NCBI RefSeq assembly: GCF_902806315.1
Contig: NZ_CADCWD010000033.1
Coordinates: 1 to 64,000, forward strand
DNA length: 64,000 nt
Source of the DNA: an uncultured Sphingosinicella sp.
Lineage (GTDB): Bacteria; Pseudomonadota; Alphaproteobacteria; Sphingomonadales; Sphingomonadaceae
Reading direction: 5' to 3'
Positions 29,230 to 36,865 of the stretch are shown in pieces. The notes beneath the pieces were generated by a model. The model ran no database searches. It had not been told where the DNA came from and saw only the letters and a list, made by a program, of their open reading frames with translations. Position numbers and translations under genes: made by a program. The stretch's first letter is position 1. Each line of letters begins with the position of its first letter.

Positions 29230-30612
29230 ATGAGTCATCGTTTCGACCCGACCTCTTTGCGCGAATATGACATTCGCGGGATCGTGGGAGAGACGCTGAA
29301 GGAGGAGGACGCTTATGCGGTCGGGCGCACCTTCGGGACTTTGCTGCGGCGCGGGGGCGGCCATCGGGTGGCGGTCGGATATGATGGGCGAACCCACTCG
29401 CCTGCATTGGAGCAGCGACTGGTGCGCGGGCTTACCGAGGCCGGCGTCGACGTGGTGCGGATCGGCATGGGGCCGACGCCGATGACCTATTTCGCCGAGG
29501 CCGAGCTCGAAGTGGACGGCGGCATCCAGATCACCGGCAGCCACAATCCGGCCAATTACAACGGCTTCAAGATGGTGATGTTTCACACCGCCTTTTTCGG
29601 CCAGGACATCCAGAAGCTCGGGCGCATGGCCGCCGAGGGCGACTGGGAAGAGGGCGAGGGCAACGTCACCGAGTTCGACATCATCGACATGTATGTCGAC
29701 CGGCTCGTCCGCGACTTCGACGGTGCCGCCTTTCGCGTGGGCTGGGATGCCGGCAATGGCGCGGGTGGGCACATCCTCGAGCGGCTGGTGAAGCGTCTGC
29801 CCGGCGAGCACCACCTTCTCTACACGGAAGTCGACGGCACCTTTCCGAACCACCATCCCGATCCCACCGTCGAAGCCAATCTGGCCGACCTGAAGAAGTT
29901 GGTCGCAGAGAAGAACCTCGATTTCGGGATCGCCTTCGACGGCGACGCGGACCGCATCGGCGCGATCGACGGCGAAGGCCGGGTGATCTGGGGCGACCAG
30001 CTCCTCTCCATCCTCGCCGAGCCGGTCCTGCGCGAAATGCCCGGCGAGACGATCATTGCCGACGTGAAGGCGAGCCAGGCCCTGTTCGACCGCGTCGCGG
30101 AATTGGGCGGCAAGCCGATCATGTGGAAGACCGGCCACAGCCTGATCAAGTCCAAGATGAAGGAGACCAAGGCTCCGCTGGCAGGGGAGATGAGCGGCCA
30201 CATCTTCTTCGCCCACCAATGGTACGGCTTCGACGACGCAATCTACGCTGCGCTGCGCCTGATCCAGGCGGTGACTCAGCTCGGCGGTTCGCTGACGGCT
30301 TTGCGCTCGGCGATGCCCGCCATGATCAACACGCCGGAAATGCGCTTCCAGGTCGATGAAAGCCGCAAGTTCCCGGTCGTTGAGGAAGTGCTCGAGCGGC
30401 TCTCCGGCAACGGCGCCACGGTCGATCGCACCGACGGTGCCCGGGTCAGCACCGACGACGGGTGGTGGCTGCTCCGCGCCTCCAACACCCAGGACGTTCT
30501 GGTCGCGCGCGCGGAGGCGAAGAGCCAGGACGGGCTCGACCGTCTCGTCGCGCAAATCGACGAGCAGCTCGCTTTGTCCGGCCTGTCGCGCGGCCCGCAA
30601 GTGGCGCACTAA
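29230..30612 (+). CDS. Phosphomannomutase/phosphoglucomutase
   Basis: A 460-residue alpha-D-phosphohexomutase of the AlgC type. The order of sites is REYDIRGIVGETL, catalytic phosphoserine loop QITGSHNPANYNGFKM near residue 105, metal loop AFDGDADRIGAIDGEG, sugar loop GEMSGHIFFAHQWYGFDD and the C-terminal phosphate loop RASNTQDVLVARAEAK. It interconverts mannose- or glucose-6-P and -1-P for LPS and exopolysaccharide precursors, which fits the glycan genes at the left end. Confidence 0.93.
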   Translation: MSHRFDPTSLREYDIRGIVGETLKEEDAYAVGRTFGTLLRRGGGHRVAVGYDGRTHSPALEQRLVRGLTEAGVDVVRIGMGPTPMTYFAEAELEVDGGIQITGSHNPANYNGFKMVMFHTAFFGQDIQKLGRMAAEGDWEEGEGNVTEFDIIDMYVDRLVRDFDGAAFRVGWDAGNGAGGHILERLVKRLPGEHHLLYTEVDGTFPNHHPDPTVEANLADLKKLVAEKNLDFGIAFDGDADRIGAIDGEGRVIWGDQLLSILAEPVLREMPGETIIADVKASQALFDRVAELGGKPIMWKTGHSLIKSKMKETKAPLAGEMSGHIFFAHQWYGFDDAIYAALRLIQAVTQLGGSLTALRSAMPAMINTPEMRFQVDESRKFPVVEEVLERLSGNGATVDRTDGARVSTDDGWWLLRASNTQDVLVARAEAKSQDGLDRLVAQIDEQLALSGLSRGPQVAH

Positions 30613-30852
30613 TTGAAGGCGGAAGCGCTCGCTTATTGCGCGGCCTGGGCGGCCCTCGCCTTCGCCGGTTGGCACCTGTCCGGCCTGGGCGCCGGGCTGC
30701 TGCTCTCGGTCGGGCTGTTCCTGATCGTCATGCCGACCAGCGCACTGGTGCTGAGCCGGAGCGGCAACTTCAATCTCGAGCGCGGTGTGCGCTGGGGCAT
30801 TCTGGCGCTCGCTGCGCTCGCCCTCGCCTCCTACGTGGACGCCGCCGTCTAG
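30613..30852 (+). CDS. Small membrane protein, function unknown
   Basis: A 79-residue ORF starting with TTG directly after the mutase stop. Two or three hydrophobic helices (ALAYCAAWAALAFAGWHL, GLGAGLLLSVGLFLIVMPTSALVL, RWGILALAALALASYVDAAV) leave little else. The codon use resembles its neighbours and the spacing suggests co-translation with the mutase. It ends convergently on rpoN with a four-base overlap. I do not recognise the family. Confidence 0.65.
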   Translation: MKAEALAYCAAWAALAFAGWHLSGLGAGLLLSVGLFLIVMPTSALVLSRSGNFNLERGVRWGILALAALALASYVDAAV

Positions 30853-32366
30853 GCGGCGTGGCTGCCGAGCGCCTTCTGGCGGCGGCGCTGGACGGACGAG
30901 CCGATCCCCATCGCCTCCCGATATTTGGCGACCGTCCGCCGGGCGATGTCGAAGCCCTTGGCGCGCAGCAGATCGACGAGCTGATCGTCCGACAGGATGG
31001 CGCGCGGCCCTTCGGCCAGGATCAGCGTCTTGATGTGGCTCTTCACCGCTTCGGCTGAAACCGCGTCGCCGCCGTCAGAGCTCTGGATGCCGCTGGTGAA
31101 GAAATATTTGAGCTCGAACATGCCCCGGTCGCAATCGAGATATTTGTTCGAGGTCACGCGGCTGACGGTCGATTCATGCATGCCGATCGCTTCGGCCACC
31201 GTGCGCAGCGTCAGCGGACGCAGATGCGCGACGCCGTGGCGGAAGAATCCGTCCTGCTGCTTGACGATCTCCGTGGAGACTTTGACGATCGTGCGTGCCC
31301 GCTGGTCCAGGGCCTTCATCAGCCAGTTTGCGCTGGCGAGGCAGTCCGACAGCCAGGCCTTGGACTGCTTGTCCTGCGGACCGGCCGCGAGCTCGGTATA
31401 ATAAGTGCGGTTGACGAGCAGCTTCGGGAGCGTCGCACTGTTGAGCTCGATGGCCCAGCCAGTGCCGCGGCGGCCGACGAAGACGTCCGGCACGATGCCG
31501 TCCACCGCCTCGGCCTGGCCGAAGCGACAGCCGGGCTTGGGATCGTAAGCGCGCAGCTCGCGGATCATGTCCGACAGATCCTCGTCGTCCACGCCGCAGA
31601 TGCGCTTCAGTGCGGCGAGATTGCCCTTGGCCACGTAATCAAGGTTGGCGATCAGCCGCGCCATTGCCGGGTCGTAGCGGTTCGCGTCCTTCGCCTGGAT
31701 GGCGAGGCATTCAGACAGGGATCGCGCACCGACCCCGGCCGGATCGAAGGTCTGGATGATGGCGAGCACCCGCTCGACTTCGTAAAGCGGGACGCTCAGC
31801 CGTTGCGCAATCTCGAGCAGCGAGCCGGCGAAATACCCGGTCTCCTCGATTTGATCGATGATCTGGCCGGCGATGAGGGCGTCGATGGCGCTCAACACCG
31901 TGCCGATCTGGTTGGTGAGATGCTCGTGGAGCGACACGCCGCCGCTCGCAAACTCGTCGTAGTCGGGCCCTTCGCCGCCGCCGGCAGCGCTGGTCGAGAT
32001 GCCTTCCAGCCCCAGCCCGCCATCCATGCCGCGCATGCTGTCGGCGGCGCTGTCCTGGTGAAAGCTCTCGCTGTCATAGTCGATGTCGAGCGGCGCGTCG
32101 GCTGCGGCGTCGCCGGTCTGCACGAGCAGGTCCACGGTCGCGGGCTCCTCCCCGTCCGAAAGGACGATTTGAGGCTCCGCGACTTCGCCATGGGCTTCCT
32201 CATCGCCCGCGCCGCTCTCCAGCAGCGGGTTTTTGTCCATTTCCTCGGCGATGAAGCCTTCGATCTCGAGGTTCGACAGCGCGAGCAGGCGGATCGCCTG
32301 CTGCAGCTGCGGCGTCATGACCAGCGACTGGCTTTGCCTGAGGTCGAGGCGAGGCCCGAGCGACAT
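30849..32366 (-). CDS. rpoN: RNA polymerase sigma-54 factor
   Basis: A 505-residue sigma factor. The N-terminal glutamine-rich activator region starts RLDLRQSQSLVMTPQLQQAIRLLALSNLE; an acidic region II follows at residues ~50-140; the core-binding and helix-turn-helix domains follow. The C-terminal RpoN box reads ARRTVAKYREAMGI. It directs transcription that needs enhancer-binding ATPases. It lies directly after lptB, the usual alphaproteobacterial order. Confidence 0.97.
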   Translation of the reverse strand: MSLGPRLDLRQSQSLVMTPQLQQAIRLLALSNLEIEGFIAEEMDKNPLLESGAGDEEAHGEVAEPQIVLSDGEEPATVDLLVQTGDAAADAPLDIDYDSESFHQDSAADSMRGMDGGLGLEGISTSAAGGGEGPDYDEFASGGVSLHEHLTNQIGTVLSAIDALIAGQIIDQIEETGYFAGSLLEIAQRLSVPLYEVERVLAIIQTFDPAGVGARSLSECLAIQAKDANRYDPAMARLIANLDYVAKGNLAALKRICGVDDEDLSDMIRELRAYDPKPGCRFGQAEAVDGIVPDVFVGRRGTGWAIELNSATLPKLLVNRTYYTELAAGPQDKQSKAWLSDCLASANWLMKALDQRARTIVKVSTEIVKQQDGFFRHGVAHLRPLTLRTVAEAIGMHESTVSRVTSNKYLDCDRGMFELKYFFTSGIQSSDGGDAVSAEAVKSHIKTLILAEGPRAILSDDQLVDLLRAKGFDIARRTVAKYREAMGIGSSVQRRRQKALGSHAA

Positions 32367-32371
32367 GGCGG

Positions 32372-33151
32372 CTAAAGCTCGAAGCTCTCGCCGAGATAGA
32401 GCCGGCGGACATTCTCGTCGGCGACAAGTGCCTCGGGGCTGCCCGCGAACAGCACCTGGCCATCATAGATGATGCAGGCGCGATCGACGATGTCGAGCGT
32501 CTCGCGGACATTGTGATCGGTGATGAGCACGCCGATGTCGCGCTTCTTGAGCTCCATCACGAGCCCGCGAATGTCCGATATCGAGATCGGGTCGATGCCC
32601 GCGAAGGGCTCGTCCAGGAGCATGATCGACGGGTCGGCCGCGAGCGCACGTGCGATCTCGCAGCGCCGCCGCTCGCCGCCCGAAAGCGCCATCGCCGGCG
32701 CGTCGCGCAGCCGCTGGATATTGAACTCGTTGAGCAGCTGCTCAAGACGCTCCGCCCGCACCCGCCGGTCGGGCTCGGCGACCTCAAGCACGGCCATGAT
32801 GTTCTGGCTGACGGTCATGCCGCGGAAAATCGATGTTTCCTGCGGCAGGTAGCCAAGGCCCAGGATCGCGCGGCGATACATGGGAAGGCCGGTAATGTCC
32901 TCGCCGTCGAGAAGGATGCGGCCGCTGTCGGGCTTCACCAGTCCCATGATCGAGTAGAAGCAGGTCGTCTTGCCGGCACCGTTGGGGCCGAGCAGGCCCA
33001 CCACCTCGCCGCGCTCCACGTGCAGCGAGACGTCGGTCAGAACCGCCTTGCGATCGTAGCTCTTGGCGATCGAGACGACGGAAAGACCGCGCGACGCTTC
33101 ATCGATCGCCGCGGCTCCGCTCGGCCTCTCGATGGCGGCACTCTCGTTCAT
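32372..33151 (-). CDS. lptB: LPS export ABC transporter ATPase LptB
   Basis: A 259-residue ABC ATPase powering LptFG extraction of LPS from the inner membrane. It has Walker A LLGPNGAGKTTCFYSIMG, Q-loop PQETSIFRGMTVSQN, signature LSGGERRRCEIARAL, Walker B IMLLDEPFAGIDPIS and switch His TDHNVRETL. The N-terminus has a ~25-residue extension before the fold. rpoN follows after 5 bases. 136 non-coding bases separate it from lptA. Confidence 0.95.
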   Translation of the reverse strand: MNESAAIERPSGAAAIDEASRGLSVVSIAKSYDRKAVLTDVSLHVERGEVVGLLGPNGAGKTTCFYSIMGLVKPDSGRILLDGEDITGLPMYRRAILGLGYLPQETSIFRGMTVSQNIMAVLEVAEPDRRVRAERLEQLLNEFNIQRLRDAPAMALSGGERRRCEIARALAADPSIMLLDEPFAGIDPISISDIRGLVMELKKRDIGVLITDHNVRETLDIVDRACIIYDGQVLFAGSPEALVADENVRRLYLGESFEL

Positions 33152-33287
33152 CGTCCCCCGCTACCACGCCCCGCGGCACAGACGAAGCGCCGATACGCTC
33201 CGTCTGGCAAGCTTCCTGCATGACCCGGCGTGAAAGGTCGAGCCTTCTTCACGCTAAGCCACTCTGTTCTTGCCGAACTGTTGCGTT

Positions 33288-33833
33288 TCAGTTGCGGCGC
33301 TGAGGCACCGTGAAGGTGCCCGTCACGCGCCCGCCTGTGGTCTGGGTGCCCGCGGGCGCGCCGGCCGTACGTCCCCCTCCGTCCATCACCGCCCGTCCGC
33401 TATCAAGGTCGAGCACGAGACGTCCGCCCTGCACTCGCGATTCCCCGCGGGTCAGAGTGACGCCGCCCAGGAGTGTGATCAGGCGCGTGTTGAGGTCGTA
33501 TATCGCATATTGCCCACGCGCCGTTTCGGACGGACTGCGCACCGTCACCCCGCCGCTCGCGTCGATCCGCTGGATCTGGATTCCACCGGTATCGGCATAG
33601 GCAACGGTGACGCGGGCCGCGCTCAGCGTCATGCTCGCCTGCGTCGCCACGACATTGCCCGAGAAGATGGCGCGGTCGGCACGGTCCTGCACCTCGATGC
33701 GATCGGAAGCCACAGTGACGGGCGCATTGGTATTGTGCCCCTTCAGCGCCGAGGTCGCGCCCTGCCCGATCGCCGGCGCTCCGCCGACGAGCAAGGAGGC
33801 GAGCGCCGCCACCGAGATGCTGAGCCGTTTCAT
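33288..33833 (-). CDS. lptA: LPS transport periplasmic protein LptA
   Basis: A 181-residue OstA/LptA-like beta-jellyroll protein with a Sec signal (MKRLSISVAALASLLVGGAPAIGQ). The repeated strand pattern APVTVASDRIEVQDRADRAIFSGNVVATQ and RLITLLGGVTLTRGESRVQGGRLVLDLDSG forms the groove that shuttles LPS across the periplasm. It sits five bases after lptC, and the C-terminus is Gly/Thr/Arg-rich. Confidence 0.92.
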   Translation of the reverse strand: MKRLSISVAALASLLVGGAPAIGQGATSALKGHNTNAPVTVASDRIEVQDRADRAIFSGNVVATQASMTLSAARVTVAYADTGGIQIQRIDASGGVTVRSPSETARGQYAIYDLNTRLITLLGGVTLTRGESRVQGGRLVLDLDSGRAVMDGGGRTAGAPAGTQTTGGRVTGTFTVPQRRN

Positions 33834-33838
33834 GTCGT

Positions 33839-34477
33839 TTATCTGAGACCGCCCTGAACGATATGCAAGCGCGCCCGGCCGGTGAGCTTCACGTTGCGGC
33901 TCTGCATGTCCGCTTCCAGCTTGTCGGCCGAGAAACGCCCGAGCGGCATCGTGCCGTCGACGCGACCGTCGCTCTCGAGCGTGCGCTTATTGAGGTCCGC
34001 GGCCACGTCGCGTGTCTGGAGGCGATAGCCGTCGGCGGCGCTGAACAGGATCGGGCCGATTACATTCACCTTCTCTTGCTCCATGTTATAGCGACCTTTG
34101 CCGGCCTGAAGCTGAGCCGGGCCGCCGTCCAGCGCGATCCGCGCTTCCATTCCGGTGATGTCCACCACCGGATCCTGCGCGGAAACCTGAACCGCCGAGG
34201 CTGCATCGAGCGTGAACGGACGCCCCCTGTCGTCCTGGCCGCGATAGCGGGCGGTCTGCACCCGCATCCGCTCGTTGGTCGTCTCGACCTTGTTCTTGTC
34301 GAGGAGGAAGCTAATTTCGGGGCCTTTGCGGAGCGGTGTGATCGCCAAGTAGGCCATCAGCACGCCGATCAGCGCGGGCAGCGCGATCTTCATCAGCCGC
34401 ACGAGCACGTCGTGGCCGCCGCCCGGCGCCGCCCAGCCCTGCCGCTTCATGCGCTCACGGACGGCGGCCTCAGACAT
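33839..34477 (-). CDS. lptC: LPS export protein LptC
   Basis: A 212-residue protein with a single N-terminal membrane anchor (VLVRLMKIALPALIGVLMAYLAI) and a periplasmic LptC jellyroll (YRGQDDRGRPFTLDAASAVQ, EKVNVIGPILFSAADGYRL, SDGRVDGTMPLGRFSADKLEADM). It passes LPS from LptBFG to LptA. The start overlaps the rnd stop by 8 bases, so rnd-lptC-lptA form one leftward unit. Confidence 0.92.
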   Translation of the reverse strand: MSEAAVRERMKRQGWAAPGGGHDVLVRLMKIALPALIGVLMAYLAITPLRKGPEISFLLDKNKVETTNERMRVQTARYRGQDDRGRPFTLDAASAVQVSAQDPVVDITGMEARIALDGGPAQLQAGKGRYNMEQEKVNVIGPILFSAADGYRLQTRDVAADLNKRTLESDGRVDGTMPLGRFSADKLEADMQSRNVKLTGRARLHIVQGGLR

Positions 34478-35087
34478 GGGCGAAAATGTCCTCCTCCGGC
34501 CAGCCGGCGAGGTCGAGCATCGCGCGGTGCGGCAGGAAGTCGAAGCAGGCCTGCGCCAGGTGCATCCTGCCTTCGCGCGTCAGCCGTTCATCGAGCTTCT
34601 CCTTCAGTGCGTGGAGATAGCGCACGTCGGAGGCCGCATATTCCTTTTGCGCGTCGCTGAGATCCGGCGCGCCCCAGTCGGACGATTGCTGCTGCTTCGA
34701 AAGGTCCTGCCCGAGCAGCTCCTTGACCAGCTCCTTGAGGCCATGACGATCGGTATAGGTGCGGATCAGCCGCGAAGCCGTCTTGGTGCAGTAAACGGGA
34801 CCCGCCATCACGCCGAGATAGGCTTGCATCAGCGCCAGGTCGAACCGGGCGAAATGGTAGAGCTTGAGGCGGCTGCGGTCGGCCAGCACCGCTTTCAGGT
34901 TCGGCGCGGAATAGTCGCTGCCGGCGGAGAAGCGAACGAGGTGCTCGTCGCCCCGCCCGTCCGAAATCTGGACGACGCAGAGCCGGTCGCGATGCGGATG
35001 CAGCCCCATCGCCTCGGTGTCGATTGCAACGGCGCCTGGGGCGAGCGCGCCCTCCGGCAAGTCTTCTTCGTGGAAACGCACAGTCAT
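34470..35087 (-). CDS. rnd: Ribonuclease D-like 3'-5' exonuclease
   Basis: A 205-residue DEDDy exonuclease domain. Residues visible are AVAIDTEAMGLHPHRDRLCVVQIS (Asp, Glu), YHFARFDLALM (Asp) and EYAASDVRYLHALKEKL (Tyr-x3-Asp). Unlike E. coli RNase D it lacks the HRDC domains, as is common for the short alphaproteobacterial version. It trims the 3' ends of structured RNAs. It is upstream of and overlapping lptC. Confidence 0.9.
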   Translation of the reverse strand: MTVRFHEEDLPEGALAPGAVAIDTEAMGLHPHRDRLCVVQISDGRGDEHLVRFSAGSDYSAPNLKAVLADRSRLKLYHFARFDLALMQAYLGVMAGPVYCTKTASRLIRTYTDRHGLKELVKELLGQDLSKQQQSSDWGAPDLSDAQKEYAASDVRYLHALKEKLDERLTREGRMHLAQACFDFLPHRAMLDLAGWPEEDIFAHV

Positions 35088-35172
35088 GCGCCCGGCATAA
35101 GCGCAAGCGCCGCCCGCCTCAATGGCTTGCGTCGGGCCGCCCGACGCCTCGGATCGGTATCATTGACACCAT

Positions 35173-35203
35173 AAAATGCCGACTCGCCCGGCATTTTCTT
35201 TTC
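35173..35203 (+). terminator. Terminator-like stem-loop upstream of the cold-shock gene
   Basis: AAAATGCCG and CGGCATTTT form a perfect 9-bp stem around the loop ACTCGCC, followed by CTTTTC. A TTGACA box lies 5 bases before the stem. In the rightward direction there is no gene to end, so this could attenuate the long cold-shock leader or end a short RNA. The loop contains a GACTC (GANTC) site. Confidence 0.45.
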
Positions 35204-35312
35204 GGCTATAGCCTCCGAAGGTGCGCCATGATTCCGCGCCGAAACCGTTTGCGCGTTTGCCCAGCGCGGTGGTTCTTGAACAGGGTTCGGGCGCGGGAAA
35301 GAATAAGACGGC

Positions 35313-36182
35313 ATGAGTTTCGATAGAGGACGCCGGGGTGATCGCGGCGGGCGCGGCAGGGACAAGCGCGACGGTTTCGGAGACGAGAGTTTCGGCGGCG
35401 GCGGCGGTTTCGAGGACCGCAGCAGCTATGGCGGCGGCGGTGGACGCGGCGGTTATGGCGGCGGCGGTGACCGATTCGGCGGCGGCGGTGGCAGCGGCTA
35501 TGGCGGCGGCGGCGGCGGTGATCGCTTTGGCGGCGGTGGCGGCGGCTTTCGCAGCGGCGGTGGCGGCGGCTTCGGCGGCGGCGGTGGCGGCTTCGGTGGT
35601 GGCGGCGGCGGCGGTGGCCGCGGCATGCCCCCGCAGGTCGTCGGCGAAGGCAAGGGCATCGTCAAATTCTTCAACGGTCAGAAGGGCTTCGGCTTCATTG
35701 TCCGCGAGGATGGCGGTGAGGACGTGTTCGTGCACATTTCCGCGGTCGAGCAAGCGGGCCTCACCGGCCTTGCCGAAGGCCAGCCGCTCGACTTCACGCT
35801 CGTGGATCGCGGCGGCCGGATCTCCGCGACCGACCTCAAGATCGAGGGCGAGCCGATGCCGGTCACTGATCGTGGCCCGCCGCGCGAAGATCGTGGCGGT
35901 CCGGGCGGCGGTGGCGGCTTCGGCGGCGGCGGCGGCGGCGGCGGCGGCCCGCAGCGCCAGCTGACGGGCGAAAAAGCCTCCGGCACCGTCAAGTTCTTCA
36001 ACGCGATGAAGGGCTTCGGCTTCATCAGCCGCGATGACGGGCAGCCCGACGCTTTCGTGCACATCTCGGCCGTCGAGCGCGCCGGCATGGTTTCCTTGAA
36101 CGAGGGCGACCGGCTCGAGTTCGAACTGGAAGTCGATCGTCGCGGCAAAACGGCGGCGGTGAACCTGGCGCCGATCCAGTAA
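35313..36182 (+). CDS. Double cold-shock-domain protein with glycine-rich N-terminal region
   Basis: A 289-residue protein. Residues 1-~107 are a low-complexity Gly/Arg/Phe/Tyr tract (repeated GGGGDRFGGGGG-type units with RGG near the start). CSD1 spans ~112-177 and CSD2 ~222-287, joined by a second Gly-rich linker. Both cold-shock domains keep RNP1 (KGFGFI) and RNP2 (VFVHI, AFVHI), so each should bind single-stranded RNA or DNA. Tandem CSDs are common in alphaproteobacteria, but the long RGG-like head is unusual. The leader is 225 bases long, as often found for temperature-controlled csp mRNAs. A strong terminator follows. Confidence 0.92.
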   Translation: MSFDRGRRGDRGGRGRDKRDGFGDESFGGGGGFEDRSSYGGGGGRGGYGGGGDRFGGGGGSGYGGGGGGDRFGGGGGGFRSGGGGGFGGGGGGFGGGGGGGGRGMPPQVVGEGKGIVKFFNGQKGFGFIVREDGGEDVFVHISAVEQAGLTGLAEGQPLDFTLVDRGGRISATDLKIEGEPMPVTDRGPPREDRGGPGGGGGFGGGGGGGGGPQRQLTGEKASGTVKFFNAMKGFGFISRDDGQPDAFVHISAVERAGMVSLNEGDRLEFELEVDRRGKTAAVNLAPIQ

Positions 36183-36203
36183 CAGTTCCGCCTAGCGGAC
36201 CAG

Positions 36204-36243
36204 AAGCCCGGCCGCTCACTCGAGCGCGCCGGGCTTTTCTTTG
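36204..36243 (+). terminator. Rho-independent terminator after the cold-shock gene
   Basis: AAGCCCGGC pairs with GCCGGGCTT, extended inside by CGCTC/GAGCG, then TTTTCTTT. It lies 22 bases after the cold-shock stop and separates it from vapBC. Confidence 0.88.
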
Positions 36244-36302
36244 GCGAAGCACTTTCTTCGGCATCAGTTGATGATATATTCTGTGCTCTGAAGGAGCGCG
36301 AC

Positions 36303-36494
36303 ATGAGAACCACCGTAGCCCTTGATGATGATCTCTTGGCAGAGGCTCAGGCGTTCACGGGCATCTCGGAAAAGTCCGCGCTTCTTCGCGAGGCGCTGAA
36401 GGCGCTCGTGGAACGCGAGGCTGCCCGTCGATTGGCTCGCATGGGCGGATCGGACCCGAACGCGACAGCGGCTCCCCGGCGGCGAAACTTCTAA
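36303..36494 (+). CDS. vapB: VapB-type antitoxin
   Basis: A 63-residue protein with an N-terminal ribbon-helix-helix-like segment (MRTTVALDDDLLAEAQAFTG followed by EKSALLREALKALVERE) and a flexible C-terminal tail of the kind that neutralises VapC. An AAGGAG ribosome site lies 6 bases before the ATG. The stop is one base before vapC. The RHH part should bind the operator in the AT-richer sequence just upstream and autoregulate the pair. Confidence 0.9.
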   Translation: MRTTVALDDDLLAEAQAFTGISEKSALLREALKALVEREAARRLARMGGSDPNATAAPRRRNF

Positions 36495-36495
36495 G

Positions 36496-36861
36496 ATGAT
36501 CCTGGTCGACAGTTCCGTATGGATCGACCACCTGCGCAAGGCCAACACCGCTCTTTCGGAAGCATTGAAGGCCAATCGGGTCCTGGCCCACCGCTACGTC
36601 ATTGGCGAGTTGGCGCTCGGATCGCTGAAGGACCGGAGCTTGATACCGGCGAAACTGGGGCGGCTGCCACACGCAGTGCAGGCGACGGACTCCGAAGTAA
36701 TGCACCTGATCGAGGGTGAGCGCTTGTTCGGGACTGGCATCGGCTATGTCGACGCTCACTTGATCGGCAGCGCCAGGCTGACTTTTGCCTCCTTGTGGAC
36801 GCGCGACAAGCAGCTTCGGGCTGTGGCCGACCGGCTCGGCCTCGCGTCTGCTGACCCGTAG
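36496..36861 (+). CDS. vapC: VapC-type PIN-domain toxin
   Basis: A 121-residue PIN ribonuclease. The acidic residues are all in place: Asp5 (ILVDSSVWIDHL), Glu38 (YVIGELALGS), Asp86 (IGYVDAHLIGSA) and Asp104 (LWTRDKQL), so it looks catalytically intact. VapC toxins usually cleave tRNA or rRNA when the antitoxin is lost. It is tightly coupled to vapB and convergent with the DNA ligase gene (4-base gap). Confidence 0.92.
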   Translation: MILVDSSVWIDHLRKANTALSEALKANRVLAHRYVIGELALGSLKDRSLIPAKLGRLPHAVQATDSEVMHLIEGERLFGTGIGYVDAHLIGSARLTFASLWTRDKQLRAVADRLGLASADP

Positions 36862-36865
36862 TGGC

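Noticed and set aside
27904-30675. 923-aa minus-strand ORF across mipZ, the J-domain gene and the mutase
   Set aside because: Runs antisense to three well-supported genes; its sequence is the reverse of their third-position GC bias and shows no domain.
33205-33220. Sigma-54-like TGG-N10-GC site between lptA and lptB
   Set aside because: It points rightward, away from the leftward lptB and rpoN genes, and matches only the invariant doublets.
35084-35365. 93-aa minus-strand ORF upstream of rnd
   Set aside because: Proline/Arg-rich with no ribosome site, overlapping the cold-shock leader and gene start; untranslated sequence is the simpler reading.
35338-35964. Alanine-rich ORF and other frames within the Gly-codon repeats
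   Set aside because: Artefacts of the repeated GGC codons of the cold-shock protein; not a tandem-repeat mobile element or CRISPR.
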